64,000 nucleotides of DNA, taken from contig NZ_JALJAZ010000002.1 of NCBI RefSeq assembly GCF_022899245.1, forward strand, positions 208,718 to 272,717, given 5' to 3'. Below the pieces are notes generated by a model. It worked only from the letters and a program-made list of their open reading frames with translations, did no database searches and had not been told where the DNA came from. The stretch comes from Falsirhodobacter halotolerans. Its GTDB lineage: Bacteria > Pseudomonadota > Alphaproteobacteria > Rhodobacterales > Rhodobacteraceae. This document shows, one piece after another, positions 1-9,553 of this stretch; position 1 is the first letter of the stretch; every line of letters begins with the position of its first letter. Made by a program: the position numbers and the translations under genes.

Positions 1-1
1 C

Positions 2-475
2 CTGTCGGACCCGCGCTTCGCGCTCGATACGCAACTGTCGCTCCGCTTCGTGGGGGAGGTGCGGCGGAGATGGGCGGGGAAGCTGATCCTCAAGGGCATC
101 CTGCACCCCGACGATGCGCAGGCCGCGTTTGCCGCCGGCTGCGATGCGGTCGTGATCTCCTCTCACGGGGGGCGCAACCATGACAGCGCGGTCACGCCGC
201 TTGAGGTGTGCGCCGACATCCGCGCCGCCGTTGGCCCCGGGGCCACGCTGATCGCCGACAGCGGGGTGCGCCGGGGCAGCGATGCGGCGAAACTTCTGGC
301 AAGGGGGGCGGATGCGGTGATGCTGGGCCGCGCCCCGCTGTTCGGCCTGGCGGCGGGGGGGGATGCGGGCGCGGCGCGGATGATCGCCCTGCTTGAGGAG
401 GAACTGCGCGCCTTTCTCGTCTTCTCGGGAATCTCACGCCTGGGCGATCTTGCACGGGCCGAAATGCGCGCGTGA
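2..475 (+). CDS. FMN-dependent alpha-hydroxy-acid oxidase/dehydrogenase (C-terminal part, start outside window)
   Basis: The frame is open from base 2 to the stop at 475 (157 codons), so only the C-terminal half of a roughly 370-residue protein is present. Family landmarks seen: an LKGIL segment (FMN-binding Lys), the SSHGGR motif holding the catalytic His and substrate-binding Arg of the lactate/glycolate oxidase family, then the DSGVRRGSD and GRAPLFG phosphate-binding segments of the TIM barrel. The family oxidises (S)-2-hydroxy acids to 2-oxo acids on FMN. The exact substrate (lactate, glycolate, mandelate) cannot be told from this part. It ends 17 bp before the convergent GntR gene and may belong to the same carboxylate catabolic locus. 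Confidence 0.88.
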   Translation: MSDPRFALDTQLSLRFVGEVRRRWAGKLILKGILHPDDAQAAFAAGCDAVVISSHGGRNHDSAVTPLEVCADIRAAVGPGATLIADSGVRRGSDAAKLLARGADAVMLGRAPLFGLAAGGDAGAARMIALLEEELRAFLVFSGISRLGDLARAEMRA

Positions 476-492
476 TGTCCGGTGGCCGCCCC

Positions 493-1128
493 CTAAAGCG
501 GGTCGGCGAGTTCCAGGGTTTTCAGGATATGCGCCTGCATCATGGCGTCCGCCCATCGGCCGTCGCTGTTGGCGATCGCGGCCACGATCGACCGATGCTC
601 GGCGCAGCTTCGTCTGATGGCCTGTTCCGAAAAGCGGCTGTAGGTTCGCACGAGCAGGCCCATCGTCATCAAGGGGGCGGCCAGCTGCTCCAATCGCGCA
701 TTGTCCGACATGCGCAGGATGTGAATGTGGAAATCCGAATTCACACCGGCGAACTCGGCCAGATAGGTGGGCGCGTCGTTCACGGGCAGCGCTTCCATCC
801 GGTCGCACAACTCCCCCAGGCGTCGCAGATCGGCGGCGTTGGCGCGGTGGGCGGCCAGCGACGCGGCATACCCTTCCAGAACGGCGCGGATGCCGAACAG
901 ATCCGCAAAGGCCTTGCGGTCCCATATGGGCACGATCGCGCCGCTTTTGGCGCGGGCTTGCAGGAAGCCGTCGGCCACAAGCGCGCGCAACGCCTCGCGC
1001 ACCGGCGTGCGGCTGACACCGGTGCGCGCGGCGACCAGTTCTTCGGTCAGCCGTTCGCCTTCGGCGAATTCGCCCGCCAGCACGGCGTCGCGAATCAGGT
1101 CATAGGCTCGGTCCTTGGCCTTCGTCAT
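493..1128 (-). CDS. GntR-family transcriptional regulator, FadR/FCD subfamily
   Basis: 211 residues: an N-terminal winged helix (about residues 5-70, with RTGVSRTPVREALRAL as recognition helix and wing) followed by an all-helical FCD ligand domain. FCD regulators usually bind a carboxylate and repress a neighbouring catabolic or transport operon. The start at 1128 (MTKAKDR) is chosen because AAAGAGG sits about 5 bases upstream; an ATG at 1143 and a TTG at 1149 have no ribosome site. The gene is divergent from the TRAP operon beginning at 1287, so the shared 158-bp gap is the expected operator region. Target and ligand are inferred from position only. Confidence 0.9.
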   Translation of the reverse strand: MTKAKDRAYDLIRDAVLAGEFAEGERLTEELVAARTGVSRTPVREALRALVADGFLQARAKSGAIVPIWDRKAFADLFGIRAVLEGYAASLAAHRANAADLRRLGELCDRMEALPVNDAPTYLAEFAGVNSDFHIHILRMSDNARLEQLAAPLMTMGLLVRTYSRFSEQAIRRSCAEHRSIVAAIANSDGRWADAMMQAHILKTLELADPL

Positions 1129-1169
1129 CGGCGCCTCTTTCATGAACAAACCACATCTTCATCAATGTT

Positions 1170-1228
1170 TGTATACATTAAAGACCAATTAGGGATTAAA
1201 AATTGATATCTACCGAAAAATGTATTCA
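1170..1228. promoter_or_regulatory. Candidate GntR operator motifs (TGTATACA and TGTATTCA)
   Basis: The gap between the divergent GntR gene and dctP is AT-rich. It contains the 8-bp palindrome TGTATACA (1170-1177) and the near-copy TGTATTCA (1221-1228). The second lies in a 10-mer, AATGTATTCA, that recurs at 4197-4206 upstream of tctC. FadR-family regulators commonly bind palindromes with a GTATAC-like centre, so these are plausible operators. No clear -35/-10 pair was assigned. Confidence 0.4.
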
Positions 1229-1286
1229 TTCTTGAGGGGCGGAAAGGGAGGAGCCTTTCCCGAAAGCTTACCGAGGGAGGTAACAC

Positions 1287-2252
1287 ATGAACAAAGTCCT
1301 TGGCACCTGCGCTCTTTTGGCCCTGAGCGCGTTTTCGGCGAAGGCAGAGGTGGTGACGCTGGCCTCCACCGTGCCCGACACCGGGATCAACACCGTTTTC
1401 GTCGATACGTTCACGCAGGAAATGTCCGAGCGTCTGCCCGATTTCGACATCGAGCCGTTTCTTGACGGGACCTTGGGCGCGGAACGCGAATTGATCGATC
1501 TGGTCAAGCTGGGCGAGACGCAGGTTCATATGGGCGTTATTCATTCGGCGCAGTATTACCCGGAACTGGATGCGACGCTGGTCCCCTATCTGTTCCCGGA
1601 TTATCAGACAATCGTCCGTTTCCTGTCCTCGGAAACCGGGGCGCGGCTGGAGGAGGCGCTGGCCGAACGGGGCAACGCCAAATTCCTCGGGACCTATTAT
1701 CAGGGCAGCCGGTGGACCACGTCGAACACGCCCTTCACAACGCTGGAGGAGTTGCAGGGCATCAAGGTCCGTTTGCCGGAAATCCCGCTCTGGATCGACA
1801 TCTGGTCGGGGCTTGGGGTCGTGACGACGCCCATGCCGTCGCCCGAGGTGTTTTCGGGGTTGCAGACCGGGGTCATCGACGCCCAGGAAAACATGCTCAG
1901 CAACATCTGGGGGCGGCGGCTGTTCGAGGTGCAGGATTACCTGATCGATACCCAGCACCAGCAAAGCTATGTCACGGTGATGGCCAATCTCGACTTCTGG
2001 GAGGGGTTGGAGCCCGATCAGCAAGCCGCCCTTCAGGCCTCGGTCGATGCGGCCAGTGCCGCGGCATATGACGCGGCCATCGCCGAAAACGAGACGTTGG
2101 AGCGCGACATTCTCGCATCCGGGGTCGAATTGATCGAACCGTCCCCCGAATTCCGCGAAAAGGCCCTGCCCATCGTCGAGAAGGTCGCGCGCGCGACCTT
2201 GGCCGAGGGCATCTACGAGGCCGCGCAGGCGGTCATCGGCGCGCAGCCATGA
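1287..2252 (+). CDS. dctP: TRAP transporter substrate-binding protein (DctP family)
   Basis: 321 residues with a Sec signal peptide (about 1-20, cleavage after SAKA) and the DctP fold; the conserved ligand-clamping region (KVRLPE ... TGVIDAQEN) is near residues 150-205. It is the periplasmic receptor that delivers a C4-dicarboxylate-like or other organic acid to the DctQM permease. GGGAGGT precedes the ATG. Its stop overlaps the dctQ start (ATGA), giving dctP-dctQ-dctM. Regulation by the divergent GntR protein is likely. The ligand cannot be read from sequence, but the downstream lyase and dehydratase genes suggest a substituted di- or tricarboxylate. Confidence 0.93.
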   Translation: MNKVLGTCALLALSAFSAKAEVVTLASTVPDTGINTVFVDTFTQEMSERLPDFDIEPFLDGTLGAERELIDLVKLGETQVHMGVIHSAQYYPELDATLVPYLFPDYQTIVRFLSSETGARLEEALAERGNAKFLGTYYQGSRWTTSNTPFTTLEELQGIKVRLPEIPLWIDIWSGLGVVTTPMPSPEVFSGLQTGVIDAQENMLSNIWGRRLFEVQDYLIDTQHQQSYVTVMANLDFWEGLEPDQQAALQASVDAASAAAYDAAIAENETLERDILASGVELIEPSPEFREKALPIVEKVARATLAEGIYEAAQAVIGAQP

Positions 2253-2743
2253 GACGCGCGCAGGATTGGATCGCGGCGGCGGCCGAGGTCGTCGCCAGCC
2301 TGTGCTTTGGATTGTTCCTTCTGGCGATCCTGGCGCAGGTCGCCTACCGCTATCTTGGGGTCAACCTGATCTTCAGCGAGGAGCTGGCCCGCCTGCTCAA
2401 CGTCTATGTCGTTTTTGTGGGCGTGATCGTCGTGACCCGGTCGGACGGCCATATCCGCATCGATCTGGTCGAACGCGCGCTGGCGCATCGGCCTGCGCTG
2501 TGCCGGGCCATGACCATCGTGCAGCGGGCGCTCAGCCTTGCGTTTCTGCTGCTGGTGGCCTGGGGGGCGTGGCATCTGATGCAGGGCGGCTGGTCCAGCC
2601 GGCTGTCGACGATGCAATACCTCAGCCAGGGGCACATCTACCTTGCGCCCTGTCTGGGGGCCAGCCTGTCGGCGCTGCTGATGGCGCTGCGCCTGATCGA
2701 GGAATGCGCGGGCATCGCCGCCCTGCGGGGGGCCGCGTCATGA
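2249..2743 (+). CDS. dctQ: TRAP transporter small permease (DctQ family)
   Basis: 164 residues with four predicted membrane helices, matching the DctQ small subunit. It carries the family's helix-2 region (FSEELARLLNVYVVFVG) and a VTRSDGHIRIDL segment. It forms the inner-membrane complex with DctM that couples uptake to a sodium gradient. Both junctions are 4-bp ATGA overlaps (with dctP at 2249 and dctM at 2740), so the three subunits are translationally coupled. Confidence 0.92.
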   Translation: MRRAQDWIAAAAEVVASLCFGLFLLAILAQVAYRYLGVNLIFSEELARLLNVYVVFVGVIVVTRSDGHIRIDLVERALAHRPALCRAMTIVQRALSLAFLLLVAWGAWHLMQGGWSSRLSTMQYLSQGHIYLAPCLGASLSALLMALRLIEECAGIAALRGAAS

Positions 2744-4029
2744 TCTTCGGTCTTGCATCCATGGGCGTTCTGGTCGCCCTTCTTCTGTTCGGACTGGCCG
2801 CGAGCTTCGCCTTGGGTCTTGCCAGCGTCATCTATTTCATCGTCACCCGGGGCTTTGACGGCATCCCCGCCGAGATCATCGCGCAGCGTCTGGTGGCGGG
2901 GGTCGACAGCTTCACGTTGCTCTCGATCCCCCTGTTCATCTTCGTCGGGCACCTGATGAACGAAAGCGGGGCGACGACGCGGTTGTTCGGGTTCGCCAAC
3001 ACGATGGTCGGCCATGTTCGCGGCGGGCTGGCGCATGTCAACATCGTGGCCAGCATGTTGTTCGCGGGCATGTCGGGGTCCGGCACCGCCGACGCCGCAG
3101 GCCTTGGCGCGCTGGAAATCCGGGCCATGCGCGAGGCGGGCTATGACGACAGGACGACCATTGGCGTCACGGCCTCGTCGGCGTTGATCGGGCCGATCAT
3201 CCCGCCCAGCATTCCGGCCATCCTCTATGCCGTTCTGGCGCAGGTCAGTGCGGCGGACATGCTGCTGGCCGGGCTGATCCCCGGTTTGATGATGGCGGCG
3301 GCCCTGATGCTGCTGGCATCGTGGTATGCCCGGCGGCGCAATCTGCCGAAGGCGCACTTTCCGGGGTTTGCCCGGATGCTTGGCGCGTTCCGGTCGGCCT
3401 TCGCCACGCTGCTGACGCCGGTGATCCTGATGGGCGGCATCATGACCGGCCTGTTCACCGCGACCGAGGCGGCGGCCGTCGCCGCCTTGTGGGCGTTTTT
3501 GCTGGCGACCGTCATCTATCGCACATTGGGGTTGCGGGGCGTTTGCGGCGTTCTGCGCAAGGCCACGCGCGACACGGCGGCGGTGATGTTCATCCTGGCC
3601 TGTTCGTCCCTGTTCGCCTGGGTGCTGACGCGGGCGCGGGTGCCCGACACGATCGCCGGATGGCTGGCGGACCTGACCGGCAGCCCGGTTCTGGTGATGA
3701 TCCTGATCATGGCCTTCCTACTGGTGGTCGGATGTTTTCTGGCCGTGTCGGTGGCGATCAACATCCTGACGCCGATCCTTGTGCCGATCGCCGTGGCTTT
3801 CGGCTTCGACCCCGTGCATTTCGGGATCATCATGATCATGCTTCTGGTCATCGGCGAGGCGACACCGCCCTTCGGGATGGTGCTGTATGTTCTGACCGGG
3901 CTGTCGGGCCGGCCTTTCGAATATGTGGTCGCAGCCTCGTTGCCGTGGTTGATCGCGATCTTCGCCGTCGTCGTGCTGGTCGCGTGCTTTCCGTCCTTGG
4001 CCTTGTGGCTGCCGGAGGTTCTGGGCTGA
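2740..4029 (+). CDS. dctM: TRAP transporter large permease (DctM family)
   Basis: 429 residues and about 12 hydrophobic segments; the DctM large subunit that carries the transport path. Conserved pieces seen include the FAGMSGSGTADAAG loop, the GPIIPPSIPAI motif and ATPPFGMVLYV near the C-terminus. The start at 2740 is fixed by the ATGA overlap with dctQ; the frame stays open upstream, but that stretch is dctQ in another frame. It ends the dctPQM operon and is followed by an imperfect hairpin and a 190-bp gap. Confidence 0.94.
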   Translation: MIFGLASMGVLVALLLFGLAASFALGLASVIYFIVTRGFDGIPAEIIAQRLVAGVDSFTLLSIPLFIFVGHLMNESGATTRLFGFANTMVGHVRGGLAHVNIVASMLFAGMSGSGTADAAGLGALEIRAMREAGYDDRTTIGVTASSALIGPIIPPSIPAILYAVLAQVSAADMLLAGLIPGLMMAAALMLLASWYARRRNLPKAHFPGFARMLGAFRSAFATLLTPVILMGGIMTGLFTATEAAAVAALWAFLLATVIYRTLGLRGVCGVLRKATRDTAAVMFILACSSLFAWVLTRARVPDTIAGWLADLTGSPVLVMILIMAFLLVVGCFLAVSVAINILTPILVPIAVAFGFDPVHFGIIMIMLLVIGEATPPFGMVLYVLTGLSGRPFEYVVAASLPWLIAIFAVVVLVACFPSLALWLPEVLG

Positions 4030-4038
4030 CCGGCCCTT

Positions 4039-4066
4039 GCGGAAGGCGGTGCGTCCCGCCTCCCGC
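4039..4066 (+). terminator. Imperfect GC-rich hairpin after dctM
   Basis: Two 11-base arms (4039-4049 and 4056-4066, one mismatch, 6-base loop) form a strong stem 9 bp after the dctM stop. There is no T-run after it, so it is at best a weak or Rho-assisted terminator, or a 3'-end stabiliser, between the TRAP and TTT operons. Confidence 0.4.
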
Positions 4067-4221
4067 AGTGCCGGAACCGCAGGGTCATCCGGCATCCGTC
4101 GCGCGCGTGTGAAATTTTTCAACACATCATCCACTGTTGACAGAATGGATACAATATCGACAGAGTTCGGAAATAAATGCCGATATAAATCGCGATAATG
4201 TATTCAAAGGGGAGGAATGTC

Positions 4222-5220
4222 ATGTCGATATCACGTCGCCAAATCCTGGGAACGGCGCTGGCCGCGCCCTTGGTCGCACGGTTCGGGTCCGGGCCCGCAT
4301 TCGCGCAAGCGGCCTATCCCGTCCGACGGCTGACGCTGGTGGTGCCCTTCGATGCCGGCGGGTCGGCGGACCGTCTGGCGCGCGCCATCGCGCAGTTTCT
4401 GCCGGCCCATCTGGGGGGCACGCCGGTCACCGTGGTCAACCGCGCGGGCGGATCGGGGGCGCTTGGGCACAGCTGGTTCATCCGTCAGCCGGACGATGGA
4501 TCCACGGCCCTCGTCTCGCCGGTCAACCCGTATCTGATCTCCAACGTGCTGCGCGGGCAAGGGGGGCTGAACTGGGACGATTTCCACCATATCAATGGCC
4601 AGTGGCAGGACTATTACGCGGTGTTCGTGAACAACGCGCAGCCCTACCAGACCATGCAGGAGCTGTTGGTCGACATCCGCGACAACCCCGGCAAGGTCAG
4701 CTGCGCGATCATTCCGGGCGACGGGGGGCATATCTCGGCGCTCATCCTTCTGGATACAATGGGGATCCCGCGTGAGAACGTGAACTGGATCACCTATGAC
4801 GGCGGCGGGCCTATGCGCACGGCCGTGGCGGGCAATCAGGTGACGTTCTCGGTCACGGCGGCGCTTGGCAGCAACGTCATCGCGGATCAGGTCCGCGCGC
4901 TTGCGGTCTATCGCCAGGAGGCGGACCCCGCCCGCTGGGACGCACCGGCAATCAACGAGGCGCTGGCCCCCATGAATGTGGAGGTGCCGGTGATCGCCGC
5001 CGATCTGCGCTGCCTGTCGGTGCATTCAAGCCTGCGGCAAAGCCATCCCGAGATCTACGAGCAGCTTGTCACCGCCTATCGCGCGATGCTGGAAAGCGAT
5101 GAGTTCCAGGCCTTTGCGGCAAAGGGCGAGATTGGGGCGGACTGGCTGGGGCCCGAGCAGACGGCGCAGGCGCTGCAGGAGAGCTACGACATCTTCGCCA
5201 AATACATTCCGCAGATGTAA
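4222..5220 (+). CDS. tctC: Tripartite tricarboxylate transporter substrate-binding protein (TctC family)
   Basis: 332 residues. The N-terminus carries a twin-arginine-like SRRQILG followed by a hydrophobic stretch and FAQA, so export by Tat or Sec is likely. The body matches the TctC/Bug fold: YPVRRLTLVVPFDAGGSADRLAR is replaced here by close family variants, and a VNRAGGSGALG loop binds the ligand carboxylate. The start at 4222 is chosen over an upstream ATG at 4198 because GGGGAGGAA ends 4 bases before it. It is the first gene of tctC-tctB-tctA. The upstream gap carries AATGTATTCA (4197-4206), shared with the dctP promoter region. Confidence 0.92.
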   Translation: MSISRRQILGTALAAPLVARFGSGPAFAQAAYPVRRLTLVVPFDAGGSADRLARAIAQFLPAHLGGTPVTVVNRAGGSGALGHSWFIRQPDDGSTALVSPVNPYLISNVLRGQGGLNWDDFHHINGQWQDYYAVFVNNAQPYQTMQELLVDIRDNPGKVSCAIIPGDGGHISALILLDTMGIPRENVNWITYDGGGPMRTAVAGNQVTFSVTAALGSNVIADQVRALAVYRQEADPARWDAPAINEALAPMNVEVPVIAADLRCLSVHSSLRQSHPEIYEQLVTAYRAMLESDEFQAFAAKGEIGADWLGPEQTAQALQESYDIFAKYIPQM

Positions 5221-5240
5221 CCTTGCCGAAAGGTCACGCC

Positions 5241-5711
5241 ATGAACATGACAGCGAACCGGGCCGGCCATTTCGGTCTGCTCGCCCTCGTCGCGGCCTTC
5301 GTGCTGTGGTTCACCGCCTCGGCATGGCGGGCGGACCCGACGCTGGTGAACATGATCCTGATCGGGCCGGTCGCGGCGCTGGCCCTGTGTCTGGTGGCCG
5401 CGATCGCCGCAGGCCTGCTGATGCACCCCGCGCGCGACGCGTCCCACCCCGAAGGGGGGCCGGGCGATGGCAGCCTGCGCAGCCGCTTCGGCGTGGCGAT
5501 CGGCTGCGTGGCCTTCCTTCTCTATGTGCTGGCGCTGGAGCCGTTGGGCTATGATGCGGCGGGCATGGCGTTCTGCGCGGGAACGATGATCCTGATGGGG
5601 CAGCGCAACTGGATCGCCATCGGCGTCTATGCCGTGCTGACGGGCCTCGTGCCGGTCTGGATCCTGCAGGGCCCGATGGGAATGCCCGTCCCCACGATGT
5701 TTCTGGAGTAG
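5241..5711 (+). CDS. tctB: Tripartite tricarboxylate transporter small permease (TctB family)
   Basis: 156 residues with four predicted membrane helices, typical of TctB, the small membrane subunit that partners TctA. Start at the ATG at 5241 (GAAAGG upstream); an in-frame TTG at 5223 lies right after the tctC stop and is less likely. It sits between tctC and tctA, which starts 5 bp after its stop. Confidence 0.9.
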   Translation: MNMTANRAGHFGLLALVAAFVLWFTASAWRADPTLVNMILIGPVAALALCLVAAIAAGLLMHPARDASHPEGGPGDGSLRSRFGVAIGCVAFLLYVLALEPLGYDAAGMAFCAGTMILMGQRNWIAIGVYAVLTGLVPVWILQGPMGMPVPTMFLE

Positions 5712-5716
5712 GCGCG

Positions 5717-7210
5717 ATGTTGGACTTCGCCGCGATCCTTGATGCGTTTTCCTTGCTGATGTCCTCCCCCGCGGCCTGGGTCGTGGTGCCGCTGGGGCTG
5801 ATCATCGGGCTGGTGTTCGGCGCGGTGCCGGGGCTGTCGGTGCCGATCGCGATGGCGGTCTTCCTGCCGATGACCCTCTACATGGATTTTCTGAATTCGA
5901 TTCTGTTCCTGACGGCGATCTTCACCGGGGGCGGGTTCGGCGGGTCCATCCCGGCCATCCTGATGAACGTGCCCGGCACGTCGGCCTCCATCGCGACCTG
6001 CTTCGACGGCTATCCCATGGCCCGTCGGGGGGAGCACAACCGTGCGCTTGGCCTTGCGCTGGCGGCCTCCACGGTCGGGACGGCCATCGGATATGTCCTG
6101 CTGTTCGTCATTCTTGAGCCGATCTCGGGGTTCGTGCTGCGGCTGGGGCCGCCCGAACTGTTCCTGATCGCCGTCGTCGGCCTTTTGCTGATCGGGCTGA
6201 TGGCCGAGGGGTATTTCTGGCGGGCCGTGGTCGGCGGTTCCATCGGGGTTCTGCTGGCCCTGATCGGCATGAGCTCGGCCGGGATCGAGCGGGGGACGTT
6301 CGGGTCGATCTATCTTCTGGACGGGATCGACACGAACGCCGCCATCATCGGGATCTTCGCGGCCTCGGAACTGTTCCGGCTGGTCAAGCAGGACTATCTG
6401 GTCGATGCCCGCGAAAAGCGCCATGTCTCGCTGCGCGAGATCGCGTCCGGCTTTGCCGACATACGTCACAACCTGCGCACGCTTTGGCGCGGCTCCGTGC
6501 TGGGGGCGGGGCTGGGGGTGGTTCCCGGCATCGGATCCTCCATCGCCAACCTCGTCTCCTATACCATCGCGCAGCGCGTCTCGAGCGAGCCGGAGACCTT
6601 CGGCAAAGGCAACCCGAACGGCGTCGTCGCCGCCGAATCCGCCAATTCCTCCTCGGAAGGCGGATCCATGGTCGGACTTCTGGCCTTGGGCATTCCGTCC
6701 AGCGCCGCGACCGCGATCATGCTGTCCGCGTTTTCGATGCACAACGTGACGGGGGGGCCGCGGTTCATCAGCGACCAGAAGGACATCGTCTATGCTATCA
6801 TCGCGGGCAACCTGATCCAGGCCGTGCTGCTGGCGATGATCGGCATCTTCTTCATCCGGCTGGTCGTCTATATCGTCCGCGTTCCCCTGGCCTATCTGCT
6901 GCCCCCCATCGTGATCTGCACCGCCCTGGGCAGCTATGCCCTGTCCTCCAGCATGTCGGGGCCGATCACGCTTGTCGTGTTCGCGATCCTGGGCGTGGTG
7001 CTGAAACGCTATGGGTATTCCGTCGTCGCCGTCGTGATCGGCCTGCTTCTTGGGCTGATGATGGAAGGCAATCTGGTCCGGACCTGGCAGTTGGGCGGCG
7101 GCGGTCTGACCCCCATCGCGACGCGGCCGATCTCGCTGGTGCTGCTTGTTGTCATCATCGCCACCGTGGCGATGGCAATCACCGTCATGGCGCGGCGCAG
7201 ATCGCGCTGA
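5717..7210 (+). CDS. tctA: Tripartite tricarboxylate transporter large permease (TctA family)
   Basis: 497 residues, about 11-12 membrane helices. TctA hallmarks: GLIIGLVFGAVPGLSVPIA near the N-terminus, GGSIPAILMNVPGTSAS (about residues 75-95), and the second PGIGSS...NPNGVVAAESANSSSEGGSMV region around residues 270-325. It is the proton/sodium-coupled channel subunit for citrate-like acids. It lies 35 bp upstream of a lyase gene, suggesting the imported acid is processed by the enzymes encoded next. Confidence 0.95.
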   Translation: MLDFAAILDAFSLLMSSPAAWVVVPLGLIIGLVFGAVPGLSVPIAMAVFLPMTLYMDFLNSILFLTAIFTGGGFGGSIPAILMNVPGTSASIATCFDGYPMARRGEHNRALGLALAASTVGTAIGYVLLFVILEPISGFVLRLGPPELFLIAVVGLLLIGLMAEGYFWRAVVGGSIGVLLALIGMSSAGIERGTFGSIYLLDGIDTNAAIIGIFAASELFRLVKQDYLVDAREKRHVSLREIASGFADIRHNLRTLWRGSVLGAGLGVVPGIGSSIANLVSYTIAQRVSSEPETFGKGNPNGVVAAESANSSSEGGSMVGLLALGIPSSAATAIMLSAFSMHNVTGGPRFISDQKDIVYAIIAGNLIQAVLLAMIGIFFIRLVVYIVRVPLAYLLPPIVICTALGSYALSSSMSGPITLVVFAILGVVLKRYGYSVVAVVIGLLLGLMMEGNLVRTWQLGGGGLTPIATRPISLVLLVVIIATVAMAITVMARRRSR

Positions 7211-7245
7211 CGCTCATCCATTTTCATCGTTGAGGAGAAACGAAC

Positions 7246-8109
7246 ATGGCCGATCCCCGTTTGAAACAGGCAATTGCTGCCAAGGACTTCGTCGTCGCCC
7301 CGGGCGTGTTCGACCTGATTTCGGCCCTCATGGCCGACCGGATGGACGCCAAGGCCCTGTATGTGACCGGATACGGCACGGTGGCGTCCTATCTTGGCAT
7401 TCCCGATGCGGGCATCGCCACCTATCGCGACATGCTGGAACGCATCGCCCAGATCTGCAAGCGCACCGAAAAGCCGGTCATCGCCGACGCCGATACCGGG
7501 TATGGCGGCCTGTTGAACGTGCGCACCACCGTCGAGGGGTATGAGGCCGCCGGCGTCACCGCGATCCAGATCGAGGATCAGGAATTTCCCAAGAAGTGCG
7601 GGCATACGCCGTTCCGCCGCGTCATTCCGATGGCCGACATGCAGCGCAAGATCGAAGTTGCGGCCCGCACGCGAAAATCCGACGACTTCCTGATCATCGC
7701 CCGGACCGACAGCCGCACCGGCCTGGGCATCGACGAGGCCATTCGCCGCGGCCAAGGCTATGCCGAAGCGGGGGCCGACGTGATCTTCATCGAATCCCCC
7801 GAAAGCGAGGAGGAGATGATCGCGGTCTCGGACGCGATCAAGGCGCCGCTTTTCGCCAATATGGTCAATGGCGGGCGCACGCCGCTTCTGTCGGCCGACC
7901 GGCTGAGCGCCATGGGCTATTCCATCGCCATCCATCCGGCCATCGGGTTCCTTGCGGTCACGCGGGCGCTGGAAAAGGCGTATGGCGACCTTCTGGCGAA
8001 CGGCATCACCAGCGACGACATCGACCTTTATTCCTTTGCCGAGATGAACAAGCTTCTGGGCTTCGAAGATGTCTGGGCCTTCGAGAAGGAATGGGTCGAG
8101 ACGGCCTGA
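7246..8109 (+). CDS. Isocitrate lyase/PEP mutase superfamily lyase (methylisocitrate or 2,3-dimethylmalate lyase-like)
   Basis: 287 residues, the normal length for the short ICL/PEPM branch. The KKCGH signature with the catalytic Cys lies near residue 119, and DADTGYGG (Mg-binding Asp) and ARTDSR are in place. These enzymes cleave a C-C bond of a 2-hydroxy or 2,3-substituted dicarboxylate, typically releasing pyruvate, glyoxylate or succinate. A LeuC/LeuD-type hydro-lyase pair follows directly, the same enzyme pairing as dimethylmaleate hydratase (DmdAB) plus 2,3-dimethylmalate lyase in nicotinate fermentation. That makes a dimethylmalate- or methylisocitrate-type substrate likely. GAGGAGA ribosome site upstream. 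The substrate is inference. Confidence 0.85.
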   Translation: MADPRLKQAIAAKDFVVAPGVFDLISALMADRMDAKALYVTGYGTVASYLGIPDAGIATYRDMLERIAQICKRTEKPVIADADTGYGGLLNVRTTVEGYEAAGVTAIQIEDQEFPKKCGHTPFRRVIPMADMQRKIEVAARTRKSDDFLIIARTDSRTGLGIDEAIRRGQGYAEAGADVIFIESPESEEEMIAVSDAIKAPLFANMVNGGRTPLLSADRLSAMGYSIAIHPAIGFLAVTRALEKAYGDLLANGITSDDIDLYSFAEMNKLLGFEDVWAFEKEWVETA

Positions 8110-8128
8110 TCACGAAAGGGGAATGCCC

Positions 8129-9553
8129 ATGCCAGCCACCGGCACCGGTCGCACGTTGTATCACAAGATCTGGGACAGTCATGTCGTGCGCGAACGCGAA
8201 GACGGCTCCACATTGCTTTATGTCGACAGGCACCTGCTGCACGAAGTGTCCACGCCGCAATCCTTCGTGGCGCTGGACCGACGCGGGATCGGGCCGCACC
8301 GTCCGGCCGCGAACCTTGCGGTGCCGGATCATGCGGTGCCGACGCGCCATCGGAACCGCCCGATCGCCGATCTGCAGGCGCGTGCCCAGACGGCGCGGCT
8401 GGAGGAGAACGTGGCACGGCACGGCATCCCCTATATTCCGCTGGGGGACCGGCGCCAGGGCATCGTTCATGTCATGGGCCCCGAACAGGGCTTTACGCTG
8501 CCCGGCATCACGCTGGCCTGCGGGGACAGCCACACCTCCACCCATGGGGCGTTCGGGGCGCTGGCCTTCGGCGTCGGGGCGTCGGAATGCGGGATCGTGA
8601 TGGCCGCGCAGGCGCTGGCCCAACGCCGGGCCGGAACGATGGCCGTCCGGGTGGAGGGCGATCTGCCCTTGGGCGTCACCGCCAAGGATCTGGCGCTGGC
8701 CTTGATCGCGCGGATCGGGGCGAACGGCGCGGCGGGCCATGCGATCGAATATCTGGGCCGCGCCATCCGCGACATGACGATGGAATCGCGCATGACCCTG
8801 TGCAACATGGCGATCGAGGCCGGGGCCCGTGTCGCATTGATCGCCCCGGATGAGACCACCTTCGCGTGGCTGAAGGGCCGCCCCATGGCCCCGAAAGGCG
8901 CGATGTGGGATCGGGCCGTGGATTACTGGCGCACCTTGCCCAGCGACCCGGAGGCCCGGTTCGACAAGGAGGTTGTGCTGAACGCCGCATCGGTCGCCCC
9001 CCATGTGACCTGGGGCACCTCGCCCGAAGACGCCATTGCCATCGACGCGATCATTCCCGATCCGGCGGCGATGCCGGATGCGCATCGGCGCGCGCGCGTG
9101 CAGCGGGCCTTGGACTATATGGGCCTGAAGGCGGGTGCCCCCATTGCCGGCACGCCCGTGGACGCCGTCTTCATCGGGTCCTGCACGAATGGCCGCCTGT
9201 CCGATCTGCGCGCGGCGGCGGATGTGGTGCGGGGGCGCAAGGTGGCGCCCTCCGTCCGGGCGATGGTGGTCCCCGGATCGGGATTGGTCAAGCAGGCGGC
9301 CGAGGCCGAGGGGATCGACCGCGTGTTCACCCAAGCGGGCTTTGAATGGCGCGATGCCGGCTGTTCCATGTGCGTGGCGATGAACGACGACCGGCTGGAG
9401 CCGGGGCAGCGCTGCGCCTCCACCTCGAACCGCAATTTCGAAGGACGGCAGGGGCGCGAGGGGCGCACCCATCTCATGTCGCCCGCCATGGCCGCCGCCG
9501 CCGCCATCACGGGGGGGCTGACCGATATCCGCACGATGGGGCCCGCATCATGA
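8129..9553 (+). CDS. leuC: Aconitase-family hydro-lyase large subunit (LeuC-like)
   Basis: 474 residues, full length for LeuC. Iron-sulfur ligands are in GSCTNGR and CSMC, and the [17 protein letters not shown] and [14 protein letters not shown] segments are intact. With the small subunit it forms a [4Fe-4S] dehydratase that isomerises or hydrates a 2-alkylmalate-type acid. Start at 8129 (MPATGTG) is preferred over 8123 because AAAGGGG then sits at normal spacing. It overlaps leuD by 4 bp. The setting (lyase upstream, TTT transporter, GntR) argues for a catabolic paralogue such as dimethylmaleate hydratase rather than leucine synthesis, but the sequence alone does not decide this. Confidence 0.9.
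   Translation: MPATGTGRTLYHKIWDSHVVREREDGSTLLYVDRHLLHEVSTPQSFVALDRRGIGPHRPAANLAVPDHAVPTRHRNRPIADLQARAQTARLEENVARHGIPYIPLGDRRQGIVHVMGPEQGFTLPGITLACGDSHTSTHGAFGALAFGVGASECGIVMAAQALAQRRAGTMAVRVEGDLPLGVTAKDLALALIARIGANGAAGHAIEYLGRAIRDMTMESRMTLCNMAIEAGARVALIAPDETTFAWLKGRPMAPKGAMWDRAVDYWRTLPSDPEARFDKEVVLNAASVAPHVTWGTSPEDAIAIDAIIPDPAAMPDAHRRARVQRALDYMGLKAGAPIAGTPVDAVFIGSCTNGRLSDLRAAADVVRGRKVAPSVRAMVVPGSGLVKQAAEAEGIDRVFTQAGFEWRDAGCSMCVAMNDDRLEPGQRCASTSNRNFEGRQGREGRTHLMSPAMAAAAAITGGLTDIRTMGPAS

Noticed and set aside
2266..2739. N-terminal extension of DctM in the open frame
   Set aside because: It overlaps dctQ, translates to non-membrane low-complexity sequence, and the ATGA start at 2740 gives a normal DctM.
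4137..4142. TTGACA as a -35 element before tctC (also 20377-20382 before tctB)
   Set aside because: No acceptable -10 hexamer at 16-18 bp downstream in either case.
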